Assembly (NCBI RefSeq): GCF_003150675.1
Contig: NZ_QGGB01000008.1
Coordinates: forward strand, 1-64,000
Length of the DNA: 64,000 nt
Direction: 5' to 3'
Origin: Rhodohalobacter mucosus
GTDB taxonomy: Bacteria > Bacteroidota > Rhodothermia > Balneolales > Balneolaceae
The notes below the pieces were generated by a model. It searched no databases. It worked only from the letters and a program-made list of their open reading frames with translations, and had not been told where the DNA came from. This document shows positions 9,201 to 17,747 of this stretch, piece by piece. Position 1 is the stretch's first letter; each line of letters begins with the position of its first letter. The position numbers were made by a program, and so were the translations under genes.

Positions 9201-9597
9201 GAATGTTTGCAACAACGCCTTTGACGCGATGAGGGAAAAGCTGAGTGCTCAGAGCAATAGCGTTTCCCGCGCAAGCGAACAGGCAAAAGCACGCACTGAG
9301 CAAAGTCGAAGTGTGAAAAGTGAAATGGGAGAAGACTTCAGCCCTACCCTTTATGCAAGGACTAAATTGACTAATGAGTCTGTAATCATAGAAATCGAAG
9401 ACAACGGTCCCGGGATTCCCGATGAAATGAAGGATAAAATCCTGCAGCCTTTTTATACAACCAAAAAAGGCACACAGGGAACCGGGCTCGGATTGTCGAT
9501 TACCAACGACATTGTGAAGGCACACGGCGGGGAACTGGCCATTGAATCCCGGGAAGGTGAGTTCACACGATTTTCCATTCAATTAAACCGTAAATAA
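6217..9597 (+). CDS. HK2: propeller-sensor transmembrane histidine kinase
   Basis: With ATG at 6217 the protein has 1,126 residues and a clean signal peptide (MIRISIWLIICILLG...TSQ). An in-frame ATG at 6088 would add 43 residues before it and is less likely. The outside part (about 25-660) has repeated propeller blades with D-G-x-x-W/Y motifs (WVTTTNGVNRV, WAGTDFQGLIRI, WIGSENGLVRY). A Y_Y_Y domain follows (about 665-745), then one membrane helix near 750-768, coiled coil, DHp with His at about 828, and HATPase (DNGPGIP, TGLGLSI). Such sensors often belong to hybrid regulators with receiver and HTH parts; here both are absent, and a separate receiver starts 8 bases downstream. Repeat insertions sit in both kinase loops. 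Confidence 0.93.
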   Translation: MIRISIWLIICILLGIEPATSQIKQHPEKGIYYHQQYLPSEFNGHNQSWSVLENKDGLIYVGNGNGLMEYDGVQWRMIQVAGGQVALSLALSEDNRVYVGSVNDFGVIETDSLGLAFYRSISDSLPDNMKDFEDVWETKAHSGGVLFRTRSAAFYVTPDDSIEIFQPVGQFERVHKVGDTLYMIDKGTGLMKFGENEFRLVPGGEQFTDLSIWYMGGRPDGSIFIATREGTFLLDGDAIEPFETEVSSFLGNQLVYEGTEVGGTGYVFATIAGGVVMTNYDGEILDAFSSDVLTSPQATNVFIDRFENLWVTTTNGVNRVEISSPLTYFDNTTGLISAVLDVVRHDGTLFVSSSSEIRYLNENDSAINAPQFESIPVTSSSYDVFESTDRGLLVTSGFGMEEVTLSGTSPIGPELEAQDIFIPEFDPDHLLLGHRGGLALYRYENGEWNFLRNLEGITEQIYRVVQDSDSVIWAGTDFQGLIRISPAQSEDEGEEREITRFDSEEFFDARATKVGIFDDNVWIITNSGLFRPSDPWNPEQPFIPDINDLKEETDNSVQGVFNVTEGFDGRFWVLTDPGLGYVPELSNPLDSLRRGALGRIPSSNFDSVHPEEDGIVWIGSENGLVRYDSNSDYPAGISFDAFVRGVTHENDLLFGGAVNSGFDELSIPYQQNDLRFRFGTNFFEDEENTLYQVRITGFNEDWTSWSDETFRDFTNIPHGSYTLEVRALNTYGNISTPGTFSFEILPPWWFSWWAYISYFLIFAGLVFAADRFQRKRLIKKERERSREKELAQAREIEKAYEDLKAAQDQLIQQEKLASLGQLTAGIAHEIKNPLNFVNNFSEVSIEMVEEARDEVRRGTGDGRPGDSKREKNNSPLTKGDKGGCSSPQKQEVSNDDYDSGLILEILDDIEANLKKIHEHGSRADSIVKSMLQHSRGGSGKMESTDLNALIKEYVNLAFHGMRAGKDPINVDIDLQLDESVGEVPLVAEDFSRVILNVCNNAFDAMREKLSAQSNSVSRASEQAKARTEQSRSVKSEMGEDFSPTLYARTKLTNESVIIEIEDNGPGIPDEMKDKILQPFYTTKKGTQGTGLGLSITNDIVKAHGGELAIESREGEFTRFSIQLNRK
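8791..8870. repeat. Repeats D and C inside HK2 DHp loop
   Basis: Bases 8791-8810 read ACCGGAGACGGAAGACCGGG (repeat D, also in HK3, HK7 and the 44.8-kb gap). Bases 8833-8870 hold CCCCCTTAACAAAGGGGG followed by a second AAAGGGGGAT (repeat C). Both are in frame (GTGDGRPG and NSPLTKGDKGG) at the same hairpin-tip position as repeat B in HK1, HK5, HK6 and HK7. Confidence 0.75.
9241..9323. repeat. Repeat G inside HK2 ATPase loop
   Basis: Near-identical copy of the 5631-5713 stretch of HK1, placed after the same N-box helix and read in the same frame (LSAQSNSVSRASE). Flanking kinase DNA is also very similar, so copying between HK1 and HK2 is the likely source. Confidence 0.75.
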
Positions 9598-9605
9598 AAC
9601 TCAGC

Positions 9606-9986
9606 ATGAAGTTACTTATCGTAGATGATGAAAAAGACGTAGAAATGCTCTTTCGGCAACGTTTCAGAAGGGAAGTCCGACAGGGGCTCATCGAGCTGGA
9701 ATTCGCCTTTTCGGGAGAGGAGGCACTGGACATTCTTCGAAGCAAAGAACCACCGGATATTGTATATATATTCTCCGACATCAATATGCCTGGTATGTCG
9801 GGCCTGGTACTGCTTGAAAGCGTGAAGACGCAGTTTCCGCAAATTCAGGTAAGCATGATTTCAGCCTATGGCGACACCGAGAACTATGAGAAGGCGATCA
9901 ATTCGGGCGCTAAGGAGTTTTTTACCAAACCGATCGATTTTACTTCCCTGAAAGAAGAGATCCACAAGATGCTGGAAGAAGACTAG
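9606..9986 (+). CDS. Single-domain response regulator (REC) paired with HK2
   Basis: The 126-residue product is one CheY-like receiver with no output domain. It shows the acidic pair in VDDEKD (residues 7-8), phospho-acceptor Asp58 in FSDINMPGMSG, the Thr/Ser switch region (MISAYGD) and the conserved Lys in FFTKPIDF. It starts 8 bases after HK2, so the two are probably co-translated. It is closely similar along its whole length to the receiver at 40596, and shares DINMP, SAYGD and TKPIDF with the receiver of the PP2C protein. With no effector it probably acts as a phosphate carrier or through protein contacts; that is inference. Confidence 0.93.
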   Translation: MKLLIVDDEKDVEMLFRQRFRREVRQGLIELEFAFSGEEALDILRSKEPPDIVYIFSDINMPGMSGLVLLESVKTQFPQIQVSMISAYGDTENYEKAINSGAKEFFTKPIDFTSLKEEIHKMLEED

Positions 9987-10079
9987 ATCCTTATGTAGAT
10001 AATAACAAAACCGTTAATCTCAGTTGTGGATAATGACAGTTAGTGCATCCGGCAACGACAACCATACATCTTATTCAGG

Positions 10080-13000
10080 ATGGGCACTCAATCATTACAT
10101 CATCGAAAAAACTATTCCGCAACGGGAAGTGGCCGAACTTTGCGCCAAACTTCATTTCCCGCATGTTTCAGACTCATCCTGCTTCTTTTAGCTTTGTCGT
10201 TACAAAACAGCAGATTACTTGCACAGGCTGAAGAAACTCCGCCATCACTGCTTTCTACCGAAGCCCCTACCCTTCGCTTCGAACATCTTAAAGTGGGCGA
10301 CGGCCTGGCACAGGGTAGTGCCAATACTATCACCCAGGACAGCCAGGGGTATATCTGGGTTACCACACAAAGCGGCCTGCATCGCTACAACGGGTATGAG
10401 TTTGAAGTGTATAACTATACCGCGTTCGATTCTACGTCACTTTCTGAGGGATGGGTATGGCACACGGAAGAATCCATGAACGGAGACATGTGGGTTACCA
10501 CCAATTCAAGCGGACTTAACCGGATGGACAGGGCAACCGGAAAATTTACCCACTACAGACACAACCCCGATGATTCCACGTCCATTTCAAGTGACTGGAC
10601 GAGGTTTCTCTATGAAGATAGCCGGGGTAATCTCTGGGTTTCAACAGATAATGACGGCCTGAACCGGATGCGAGCGGGTGAGGACGGTATTTTTAAACGC
10701 TTTTTGCACGAACACGATGATTCCACAACCATTTCAAGCAATACCATCTACTTCATAAATGAAGATGCCGATGGGTATATCTGGGCCGGCAGTACCAACG
10801 GTATGAGCCGAATTCATCCCGAAACAGAAGAAGTTACCCGCTTTTTATTTGATCCGGATGCTCAGGAACGATACGGACAGCCTGGAAATGTGTTTGATAT
10901 CATGCCTTATGATCAGGACCCGGATATTTTCTGGCTTGCTACCGGAAACGGCCTGGTTCGCTTTAACAAGCAAACCGGCGGCACCGAGCGGTTTATCATT
11001 GAACCCAATACAGATGGATTAAACCCACTCAATTTAATCCACCAGATTGTACCGGATCCGGATCTGCCCGGTGTTTTCTGGGTTGCAGGTCCCGGTACAG
11101 GCGTAGCCCGGTTTGATACACGGACAGAAGAATTCACAACCTATCGCAACGATCCGAGAGACCCCAACAGTCTTGCTGAGGATTATGCACAATCCATTTT
11201 TGCTGATCAGTCCGGCACCATCTGGGTCGGATATACGGCAGAGGGCATCAGCTCTTTCAACCCCGGAGCCGTCAATTTCTGGCATCTGCGCCACAATCCG
11301 AATGATCCGCTCAGCTTGTCTCCGGGTATTGTATGGGGCGTATATGAAGACAGCCGGGGCACCCTATGGGTGGGTACGGATGCAGGGCCTACAACCCGAT
11401 ACCTCACACAATACCATCCGGAAAAAGGAGCCATTAAATACCACCAGTTCGAACCCAATAACCCCAACTCTCTACTTCCGGGCCTCCATTGGAGATTCGC
11501 TGAAACCGATGACGGACGTTTTTGGGTGGCCGGAAATGTGGGCCTGAGCCGCCTCGACAGGGAAACCGGCGAAGTTACACGGCTGCGGCAACAGGAAGGC
11601 AACAATAATATCTTCAACATGATACCAACTCTTGGAAACAGAAATCAGTTCTGGATCGCAAATGGCGGGGGTTTAGACCTGTATGATACGGAGTCGGAAA
11701 CATATACAAAGATAAACGTTGCCCCTGAAGGACAGGATAATGAACCCATCGTTCTTGATGTTTATGAAGACCCTGAAAATCAGGTTTTGTGGCTTGGCAC
11801 ATCTACCGGATTGATTCGCTATAATATGTCGGCCAGAACCTCCGAACTGTTTTCATACAATCCGAAAGATACCACATCCATCAGTGATGATGTGATTTTC
11901 AGCGTTGTTCCCCAGGAATCCGAACCCGGCATTCTCTGGCTGGCAACCCAGAATGCCGGGCTGAACCGGTTTGATACCCGTACAAATACGGCCACACATT
12001 TCACAATGGCAGACGGTTTGGCCGATGATCATATCTATGGCATGCTCAAGGATGAAAATGGCACCCTTTGGATGAGTTCGAACGGTGGGCTGACCAATTT
12101 CGACCCCAAAACGTTTGCTATCCGCAATTATGGATTGGATGACGGTTTGATGGCGCTTGAGTACAACCAAAACGCCTTCTTCAAAAACACGAACGGCATT
12201 ATGTATTTTGGAAGCGCAAAAGGCGTTACCGCATTTGCGCCGGAACTGCTCAGGATCAATGAGACACCGCCCCGGGTTGCAATTTCCGATTTCAGGCTTT
12301 TTAACCGGTCGGTACCCGTAGGCCCCGACTCCCCGCTGCAGCAGGCGCTTTCCGAAACGGATACCATCACGCTGACCCACAAACAAAATGAAGTGGCGTT
12401 CGACTTTGTGGCACTGCACTATACAAACTCAAATAAGAACCGCTATCGCTACCAGCTTATCGGATATGATGAGGAATGGGTTGAGGCCGGAACCCAGCGA
12501 ACCGCAGCTTACACTAATCTTTCTTCCGGCGACTATACATTCCGGGTCATTGCAGCCAACTCCGACGGAGTATGGAATAATGAAGGGGCATCTGTAAACC
12601 TCTCCATACTCCCTCCCTGGTATGCAACCTTGTGGGCCTACGGCCTTTTTGCTGGAATGTTTGGGTTTATGGTATTTGGCGTAGACCGGATTCAGCGGAT
12701 GCGTTTAAGAAAAAAAGAGCAGGAGCGATCCGCACTGCGTGAAGCGGAATTACGGGCAGAAGCAGAAAACAAGCGGCGTTCTGACACCGAACAACTCAGC
12801 AAAATCGGACAGGCTATTACGTCCACCCTTTCTGTTGATGAAATTATTGAAAGGGTTTATGAGAACGTAAATGCACTTATGGACGCGGCCGTATTCGGTG
12901 TCGGCATTTATAACGAACATAAAAACAACCTTTACTTCCCCGCTACCAAGGAAAAGGGGGAGATGCTGCCATCATTCTCCTTCAGCCTCGATGAGGAGTC

Positions 13001-14183
13001 CCGGCTTGCCGTCTGGTGCTTTAAAAACAGAAAAGAGGTTGTAATTGGTGATTACGCAAATGAACACCAAAAGTATCTCAAGCAATATTTGAAGCCGGTT
13101 GAAGGAGGGGAACCTGTATCCGTTCTCTATCTCCCCCTGATTCAGCAAAATAAAGTGATCGGGGTGGTAACAACCCAGAGCTTTGAGAAAAATGCATATA
13201 CAGCCTACCATATCAACCTTCTCAGAAACCTGGCTACCTATGCCGCCATCGCACTCGATAACGCAGCAGCCTATCGCAAGCTGAATTCCACATTGGGTGA
13301 ACTGAAAGCAACTCAAAGCCAGCTCGTTCAACAGGAAAAACTGGCTTCCCTGGGGCAGCTCACCGCCGGCATTGCCCATGAAATCAAGAATCCGTTGAAC
13401 TTTGTAAATAATTTCTCGGAACTGAGTGTGGAATTGGTGGAAGAGGCAAGGGAGGAAGTAAAAGAAAAGCTGACTGCTGACAGCCATCAGCTGACAGCTA
13501 TTTTAGACGACATCGAAGTTAACCTGCGCAAGATCCATGAGCACGGCGGCCGGGCCGACGGTATCGTGAAATCAATGCTTCTCCATTCCAGGGGCGGAAG
13601 CGGTGAAATGGTAAAAACAAACCTGAATGCACTGGTACAGGAATACTCCAACCTGGCGTTTCATGGCATGAGAGCAGGAAAAGAATCTATCAATGTGGAT
13701 ATTGAGCTGGAGCTCGATGAATCCCTCGGAGATGTAAAACTGATCGCTGAAGACTTTAGCAGGGTGATTCTAAATCTGTGCAATAATGCCTTTGATGCCA
13801 TGCGTGAAAAGCATACGCAGACCGGTGACGGAAGACCGGGGACCGAAGAAAAGTCCCCCCGTCAGCCGACGGAGGGAAAGACCGGCGAAGCCGGACAGGG
13901 GGATGACGCTCTGCCCCGCTACAGCCCCAAATTGACGATACGAACCCGTAAAACCGCCAATGGTGTGTCTATCGACATTGAGGACAACGGGCCCGGAATT
14001 CCTGATGAGATGAAAGACAAAATTATGCAGCCGTTTTTCACGACAAAGAAAGGCAAGCAGGGTACCGGACTGGGTCTCTCCATAACAAATGATATTGTAA
14101 AGGCCCATGGAGGCACCTTGAAAATTGTTAACAATCAGGATCAGGGTACCACCTTCGTAATTATGCTACCAGAACATTCATAA
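10080..14183 (+). CDS. HK3: propeller-sensor histidine kinase with internal GAF
   Basis: A 1,367-residue transmembrane kinase. A basic N-terminus is followed by a signal-type hydrophobic stretch (about 29-47, ending LLAQ). The propeller region (about 65-760) has many blades of the form DSQGYIWVTTQSGLHRY. A Y_Y_Y domain (about 775-845) leads to a membrane helix near 850-872, then coiled coil, a cytoplasmic GAF domain (about 905-1060), DHp with His1100, and HATPase. Against HK2 it has an extra GAF, so it may combine an outside and an inside signal. Repeat pieces occupy both kinase loops. HK4 begins 12 bases after its stop, suggesting one transcript. The ligand is unknown; glycan-type ligands are usual for this sensor class. 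Confidence 0.93.
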   Translation: MGTQSLHHRKNYSATGSGRTLRQTSFPACFRLILLLLALSLQNSRLLAQAEETPPSLLSTEAPTLRFEHLKVGDGLAQGSANTITQDSQGYIWVTTQSGLHRYNGYEFEVYNYTAFDSTSLSEGWVWHTEESMNGDMWVTTNSSGLNRMDRATGKFTHYRHNPDDSTSISSDWTRFLYEDSRGNLWVSTDNDGLNRMRAGEDGIFKRFLHEHDDSTTISSNTIYFINEDADGYIWAGSTNGMSRIHPETEEVTRFLFDPDAQERYGQPGNVFDIMPYDQDPDIFWLATGNGLVRFNKQTGGTERFIIEPNTDGLNPLNLIHQIVPDPDLPGVFWVAGPGTGVARFDTRTEEFTTYRNDPRDPNSLAEDYAQSIFADQSGTIWVGYTAEGISSFNPGAVNFWHLRHNPNDPLSLSPGIVWGVYEDSRGTLWVGTDAGPTTRYLTQYHPEKGAIKYHQFEPNNPNSLLPGLHWRFAETDDGRFWVAGNVGLSRLDRETGEVTRLRQQEGNNNIFNMIPTLGNRNQFWIANGGGLDLYDTESETYTKINVAPEGQDNEPIVLDVYEDPENQVLWLGTSTGLIRYNMSARTSELFSYNPKDTTSISDDVIFSVVPQESEPGILWLATQNAGLNRFDTRTNTATHFTMADGLADDHIYGMLKDENGTLWMSSNGGLTNFDPKTFAIRNYGLDDGLMALEYNQNAFFKNTNGIMYFGSAKGVTAFAPELLRINETPPRVAISDFRLFNRSVPVGPDSPLQQALSETDTITLTHKQNEVAFDFVALHYTNSNKNRYRYQLIGYDEEWVEAGTQRTAAYTNLSSGDYTFRVIAANSDGVWNNEGASVNLSILPPWYATLWAYGLFAGMFGFMVFGVDRIQRMRLRKKEQERSALREAELRAEAENKRRSDTEQLSKIGQAITSTLSVDEIIERVYENVNALMDAAVFGVGIYNEHKNNLYFPATKEKGEMLPSFSFSLDEESRLAVWCFKNRKEVVIGDYANEHQKYLKQYLKPVEGGEPVSVLYLPLIQQNKVIGVVTTQSFEKNAYTAYHINLLRNLATYAAIALDNAAAYRKLNSTLGELKATQSQLVQQEKLASLGQLTAGIAHEIKNPLNFVNNFSELSVELVEEAREEVKEKLTADSHQLTAILDDIEVNLRKIHEHGGRADGIVKSMLLHSRGGSGEMVKTNLNALVQEYSNLAFHGMRAGKESINVDIELELDESLGDVKLIAEDFSRVILNLCNNAFDAMREKHTQTGDGRPGTEEKSPRQPTEGKTGEAGQGDDALPRYSPKLTIRTRKTANGVSIDIEDNGPGIPDEMKDKIMQPFFTTKKGKQGTGLGLSITNDIVKAHGGTLKIVNNQDQGTTFVIMLPEHS
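13466..13500. repeat. Repeat F inside HK3 DHp loop
   Basis: AGCTGACTGCTGACAGCCAT and CAGCTGACAGCTA form a run of overlapping CAGCTGAC-type units, in frame as KLTADSHQLTA. Related runs occur in HK4 and HK5, but in the other loop. Confidence 0.65.
13821..13906. repeat. Repeats D and E inside HK3 ATPase loop
   Basis: Repeat D (ACCGGTGACGGAAGACCGGG, 13821-13840) is followed by repeat E (CCCCGTCAGCCGACGGAGGG, then ACCGGCGAAGCCGG and a GGGGGATGAC end). It is read in frame as TGDGRPGTEEKSPRQPTEG. The same D-E order appears in HK7 at 33660-33722. Confidence 0.7.
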
Positions 14184-14195
14184 TTCATTTAAAAT

Positions 14196-17100
14196 ATGTC
14201 CAAATCCCAAGACAGTGAAGTAAAACTAAAGCAGCGTGAAGCTGAATTAGATCTGATTAGCAGGGTTCAGGAGGGTCTGCTTGAGAAAAAAGACATGCAG
14301 GAGATCTACGAGCTGATCGGGGAACAGCTTCGCGAGCTTTTTGACGCTCAGGTTACGGGTATTTATACATTCGACCATGATGCAGACATGGAGCATTTTC
14401 AATACCTCTATGAGGATGGCGAACGGCTTTACCCGGAATCCCGCTCACTGAATAAGCTCAGAAAATGGATAATTCAGAATGCAGATACCCTATTAATCAA
14501 TGAAAATTCCTTTAAAAGGATAGAAGAGATTACGGGCGTGGAAATTACACCCGTCCCCGGCACCCGATTTCCAAAATCGATGCTGTTTGTTCCACTCATT
14601 GTTGATGACAGGGTAACCGGCTGCCTAAGTCTCCAAAACCTGGACCGCGAACATGCATTTCAGGATTCCGACGTTCAGCTTCTGAGTACACTGGCTAACA
14701 GCATCAGTATTGCCCTGGAAAATGCACGCCTGTTTAACGAAAGTGAACAGCGAAATGCCGAACTGGCAGTGATTAATTCTGTACAACAGGGGCTGGTTGC
14801 AGAGATGGATTTGCAGGGTATTTACGAGCTTATAGGAGAGCATTTAAGAAATTTGTTTGATGCACAAGTAACCGGCATTTATTCTTTTGATCATGATTCA
14901 GGACTGGAACATTTTCAGTATTTGTTTGAAGATGGCGAAAGGTTACACCCTGAATCTCGACCATTAAATAATATCCGCAAATGGCTCATTGACAAAAAAA
15001 CCATTCTGCATATTCAGGAAAATGCTGATGATGAAATTTTTAAAATAACCGGTGAGGAACACATAGCCGTACCCGGAACACGCCTGCCTAAGACGCTTCT
15101 TTTTGTTCCTTTGATTATCGGTGATACCGTGATGGGATGTGTCAGCCTTCAAAATTTAGATCGTGAAAATGCCTTTTCAGTTTCAGATGTACAGCTCCTA
15201 AGTACCATTTCAAATAGTATGAGCGTCGCATTAGAAAACGCTCGTCTATTCAACGAAACCGAACAGCGAAATGCCGAACTGGCGGTCATCAACAGCGTGC
15301 AGCAGGGCCTGGTGGCCGAAATGGATATGCAGGGGATCTATGACCTTGTGGGCGACCGTATCCGGGACCTGTTTAATGCTCAGATCGTTGTAATTTCTAT
15401 GTTTAATCACGAAGAAGAAACAGAACACTTCCATTACTTTTTTGAAAATGGCAAACGTGTTTACCCTGATCCTCGTAAATACGATAAAGTTCGTCAGCGA
15501 TTAATCAAGACTAAAAAGTTAATCTCAATCCAGGAAGATTCTGTTCAGGCGATTACAAATATTACTGGTGAAGCACCGGAAGCAATACCCGGCACGAGCA
15601 TGCCGAAATCTATGGTATTTGTACCTTTAAAAGTAGGTAATGATGTGCGCGGATATGTCACCCTCCAGAATCTTGATCGAGATCATGCTTTTAGTGCTTC
15701 TGATATCCGTCTGCTGAGTACACTATCCAGTAGTATGAGTGTGGCTCTGGAAAACGCACGTCTGTTCAACGAAACCGAGCAGCGAAATGCTGAATTAGCG
15801 GTGATAAACAGCGTGCAGCAGGGGCTGGTGGCCGAAATGGACATGCAGGGAATCTATGATTTGGTTGGCGATCGTATTCGTGACCTTTTTGATGCCCAGG
15901 TTGTGGGTATCAACACCATAGATAATGATAAAAAGATTGAGCACTTCCATTACTTCTATGAGGACGGCGGACGAATTTACCCGGAATCGAGACCTTTGGA
16001 TAAACTCCGTGAGCATCTGGTCAAAACAAAACGACTATTACTTATCAACGAGAATCTCCTTGAGAAAACAGAAGAAATTACCGGAACCAAAGTAAAACCC
16101 ATTCCCGGTACGGTAATGCCTCAGTCCATTCTATTTGTCCCAATGGTTTTGGGTGACGAGGTACAGGGTTATGTGAGCCTGCAAAATCTCGACCGGGAGC
16201 ACGCCTTTAGCGAATCCGATGTACGACTGCTGAGAACCCTGGCAAACAGTATGAGCGTGGCCCTGGAGAATGCACGCCTGTTTAATGAAACCACGCGCTT
16301 ACTTGGAATTACCGAGCAGCGGGCCACGGAGCTACAAACAGTCAACCGGATCAGCCAGGCCCTCGTTTCACAGCTGGAGTTCGATGCACTGATTAAACTG
16401 GTGGGTGAATTAATGCGGGAAACATTCCGGGCGGATATCGTTTACGTAGCTCTGCATGATAAAGAGACGGATATGATCCATTTCCCTTTTGAATACGGCG
16501 ACAAGAACGAACCGCGAAAATTTGGAGATGGATTTACCGAACGAATCATTTCCAACAATGAACCCCTTCTCATCAACAAGGATGTTGCAGAAATTCGTGC
16601 ACAGCTGCAAGCCAAACAGATCGGACGGGTGATGTCCTCATTCCTGGGTGTACCCATACTCATTGGAAACGAGCCTATTGGAGTTATCAGCGTTCAAAGC
16701 ACCGAAGAAGAGGACCGCTTCAACGAAAACGATCTGCGCCTGCTGAATACGATTGCGGCCAATGTGAGTGTGGCCCTTCAAAATGCAGATGCATACCAAA
16801 AGATGAGCTCCGCCCTGAAGGATTTAGAAGATGCCCAGGAACAGCTGATTCAGCAGGAGAAACTGGCCAGCCTGGGTCAGCTTACCGCCGGAATCGCGCA
16901 CGAAATAAAGAATCCGCTCAATTTTGTAACCAACTTTTCAGATCTCTGTATAGAGCTGATCGAAGAAGTTGAAAAAGATCTAGAGGAAACATTTTCGAAA
17001 AACAACATTGAGAAACCGGAAATATTTGAGACTCTGGAAGATGTAGGCATGAATCTGAATAAGATTTTTGAGCACGGGAAACGGGCCGACGGAATCGTGA

Positions 17101-17642
17101 AATCCATGCTCCAGCACTCACGGGGCAGTTCCGGAGAGATGGAGCCAACCGACCTGAATTCTTTGGTGCGTGAATATGTAAATCTCACCTTCCATGGCAT
17201 GCGCGCCGGAAAGGAACCGATTAATGTGGATATTAATCTGGATCTGGATGAATCGATCGAAGAAGTAAAACTGATTGCCGAAGACTTCAGCCGTGTAGTT
17301 CTGAATCTCTGCAACAATGCGTTTGATGCCATGCGGGAAAAGCTGACAGCCGACAGCAATCAGCTATCAGCTAATCCTGATCAGAAGTATGAGCCCAAAC
17401 TTACAGTCCGAACGTTTTCAGAGGCAAAGAACATCATCATCAACATCGAAGACAACGGACCCGGAATACCTGCCGAAATGAAGGATAAAGTTCTCCAGCC
17501 ATTTTTTACCACAAAGAAAGGAACACAGGGAACAGGCCTGGGACTCTCTATTACCAATGATATTGTAAAAGCCCACGGAGGCTCGATGGCTGTTCAATCG
17601 GAGCCCGGGAAAACTGTATTCACGATTACGCTCAATGGATAA
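14196..17642 (+). CDS. HK4: five-GAF soluble histidine kinase
   Basis: A 1,148-residue kinase with no signal or membrane segment. Four tandem near-identical GAF-type domains (about 15-175, 188-348, 360-520, 532-695) each begin with a VQxGLxxxxDxQxIYxLxG helix and end with SDVxLLxTLxxSMSVALENARLF. A fifth, divergent GAF (about 712-865) follows. The DHp helix has His902, and HATPase has CNNAFDA, DNGPGIP and TGLGLSI. GAF arrays bind small ligands or cofactors; no chromophore cysteine motif is evident. Repeat units 2-4 are alike at DNA level, pointing to recent tandem duplication. This is the only kinase here whose DHp loop lacks a recognisable repeat insertion. Confidence 0.93.
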   Translation: MSKSQDSEVKLKQREAELDLISRVQEGLLEKKDMQEIYELIGEQLRELFDAQVTGIYTFDHDADMEHFQYLYEDGERLYPESRSLNKLRKWIIQNADTLLINENSFKRIEEITGVEITPVPGTRFPKSMLFVPLIVDDRVTGCLSLQNLDREHAFQDSDVQLLSTLANSISIALENARLFNESEQRNAELAVINSVQQGLVAEMDLQGIYELIGEHLRNLFDAQVTGIYSFDHDSGLEHFQYLFEDGERLHPESRPLNNIRKWLIDKKTILHIQENADDEIFKITGEEHIAVPGTRLPKTLLFVPLIIGDTVMGCVSLQNLDRENAFSVSDVQLLSTISNSMSVALENARLFNETEQRNAELAVINSVQQGLVAEMDMQGIYDLVGDRIRDLFNAQIVVISMFNHEEETEHFHYFFENGKRVYPDPRKYDKVRQRLIKTKKLISIQEDSVQAITNITGEAPEAIPGTSMPKSMVFVPLKVGNDVRGYVTLQNLDRDHAFSASDIRLLSTLSSSMSVALENARLFNETEQRNAELAVINSVQQGLVAEMDMQGIYDLVGDRIRDLFDAQVVGINTIDNDKKIEHFHYFYEDGGRIYPESRPLDKLREHLVKTKRLLLINENLLEKTEEITGTKVKPIPGTVMPQSILFVPMVLGDEVQGYVSLQNLDREHAFSESDVRLLRTLANSMSVALENARLFNETTRLLGITEQRATELQTVNRISQALVSQLEFDALIKLVGELMRETFRADIVYVALHDKETDMIHFPFEYGDKNEPRKFGDGFTERIISNNEPLLINKDVAEIRAQLQAKQIGRVMSSFLGVPILIGNEPIGVISVQSTEEEDRFNENDLRLLNTIAANVSVALQNADAYQKMSSALKDLEDAQEQLIQQEKLASLGQLTAGIAHEIKNPLNFVTNFSDLCIELIEEVEKDLEETFSKNNIEKPEIFETLEDVGMNLNKIFEHGKRADGIVKSMLQHSRGSSGEMEPTDLNSLVREYVNLTFHGMRAGKEPINVDINLDLDESIEEVKLIAEDFSRVVLNLCNNAFDAMREKLTADSNQLSANPDQKYEPKLTVRTFSEAKNIIINIEDNGPGIPAEMKDKVLQPFFTTKKGTQGTGLGLSITNDIVKAHGGSMAVQSEPGKTVFTITLNG
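14228..16300. repeat. Four tandem GAF-coding repeats (~516 bp)
   Basis: Four in-frame units of about 516 bases code for the first four GAF domains of HK4. The linker between units, coding EQRNAELAVINSVQQGLVAEMD, is almost identical at about 14746, 15263 and 15780. The pattern implies unequal crossing-over within the gene and predicts variable copy number between strains. Confidence 0.8.
17341..17373. repeat. Repeat F inside HK4 ATPase loop
   Basis: AGCTGACAGCCGACAGCAAT and CAGCTATCAGCTA form overlapping units like those in HK3 and HK5. They are read in frame as KLTADSNQLSA between the N-box helix and the next strand. Confidence 0.6.
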
Positions 17643-17747
17643 GTTGATGGTCAAATTACATGTATTAATTTTCAGGTCCTTGAGTAAACAACCGATTTCT
17701 TTGCCTGTATTCAGGTACATACCCAAAAGCAAACCGGTAATCAGATC

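Noticed and set aside
8917-9582. Long antisense ORF under HK2 (and similar ones under the other kinases)
   Set aside because: It is a mirror of the conserved kinase core and recurs wherever that core occurs; amino-acid content is not protein-like.
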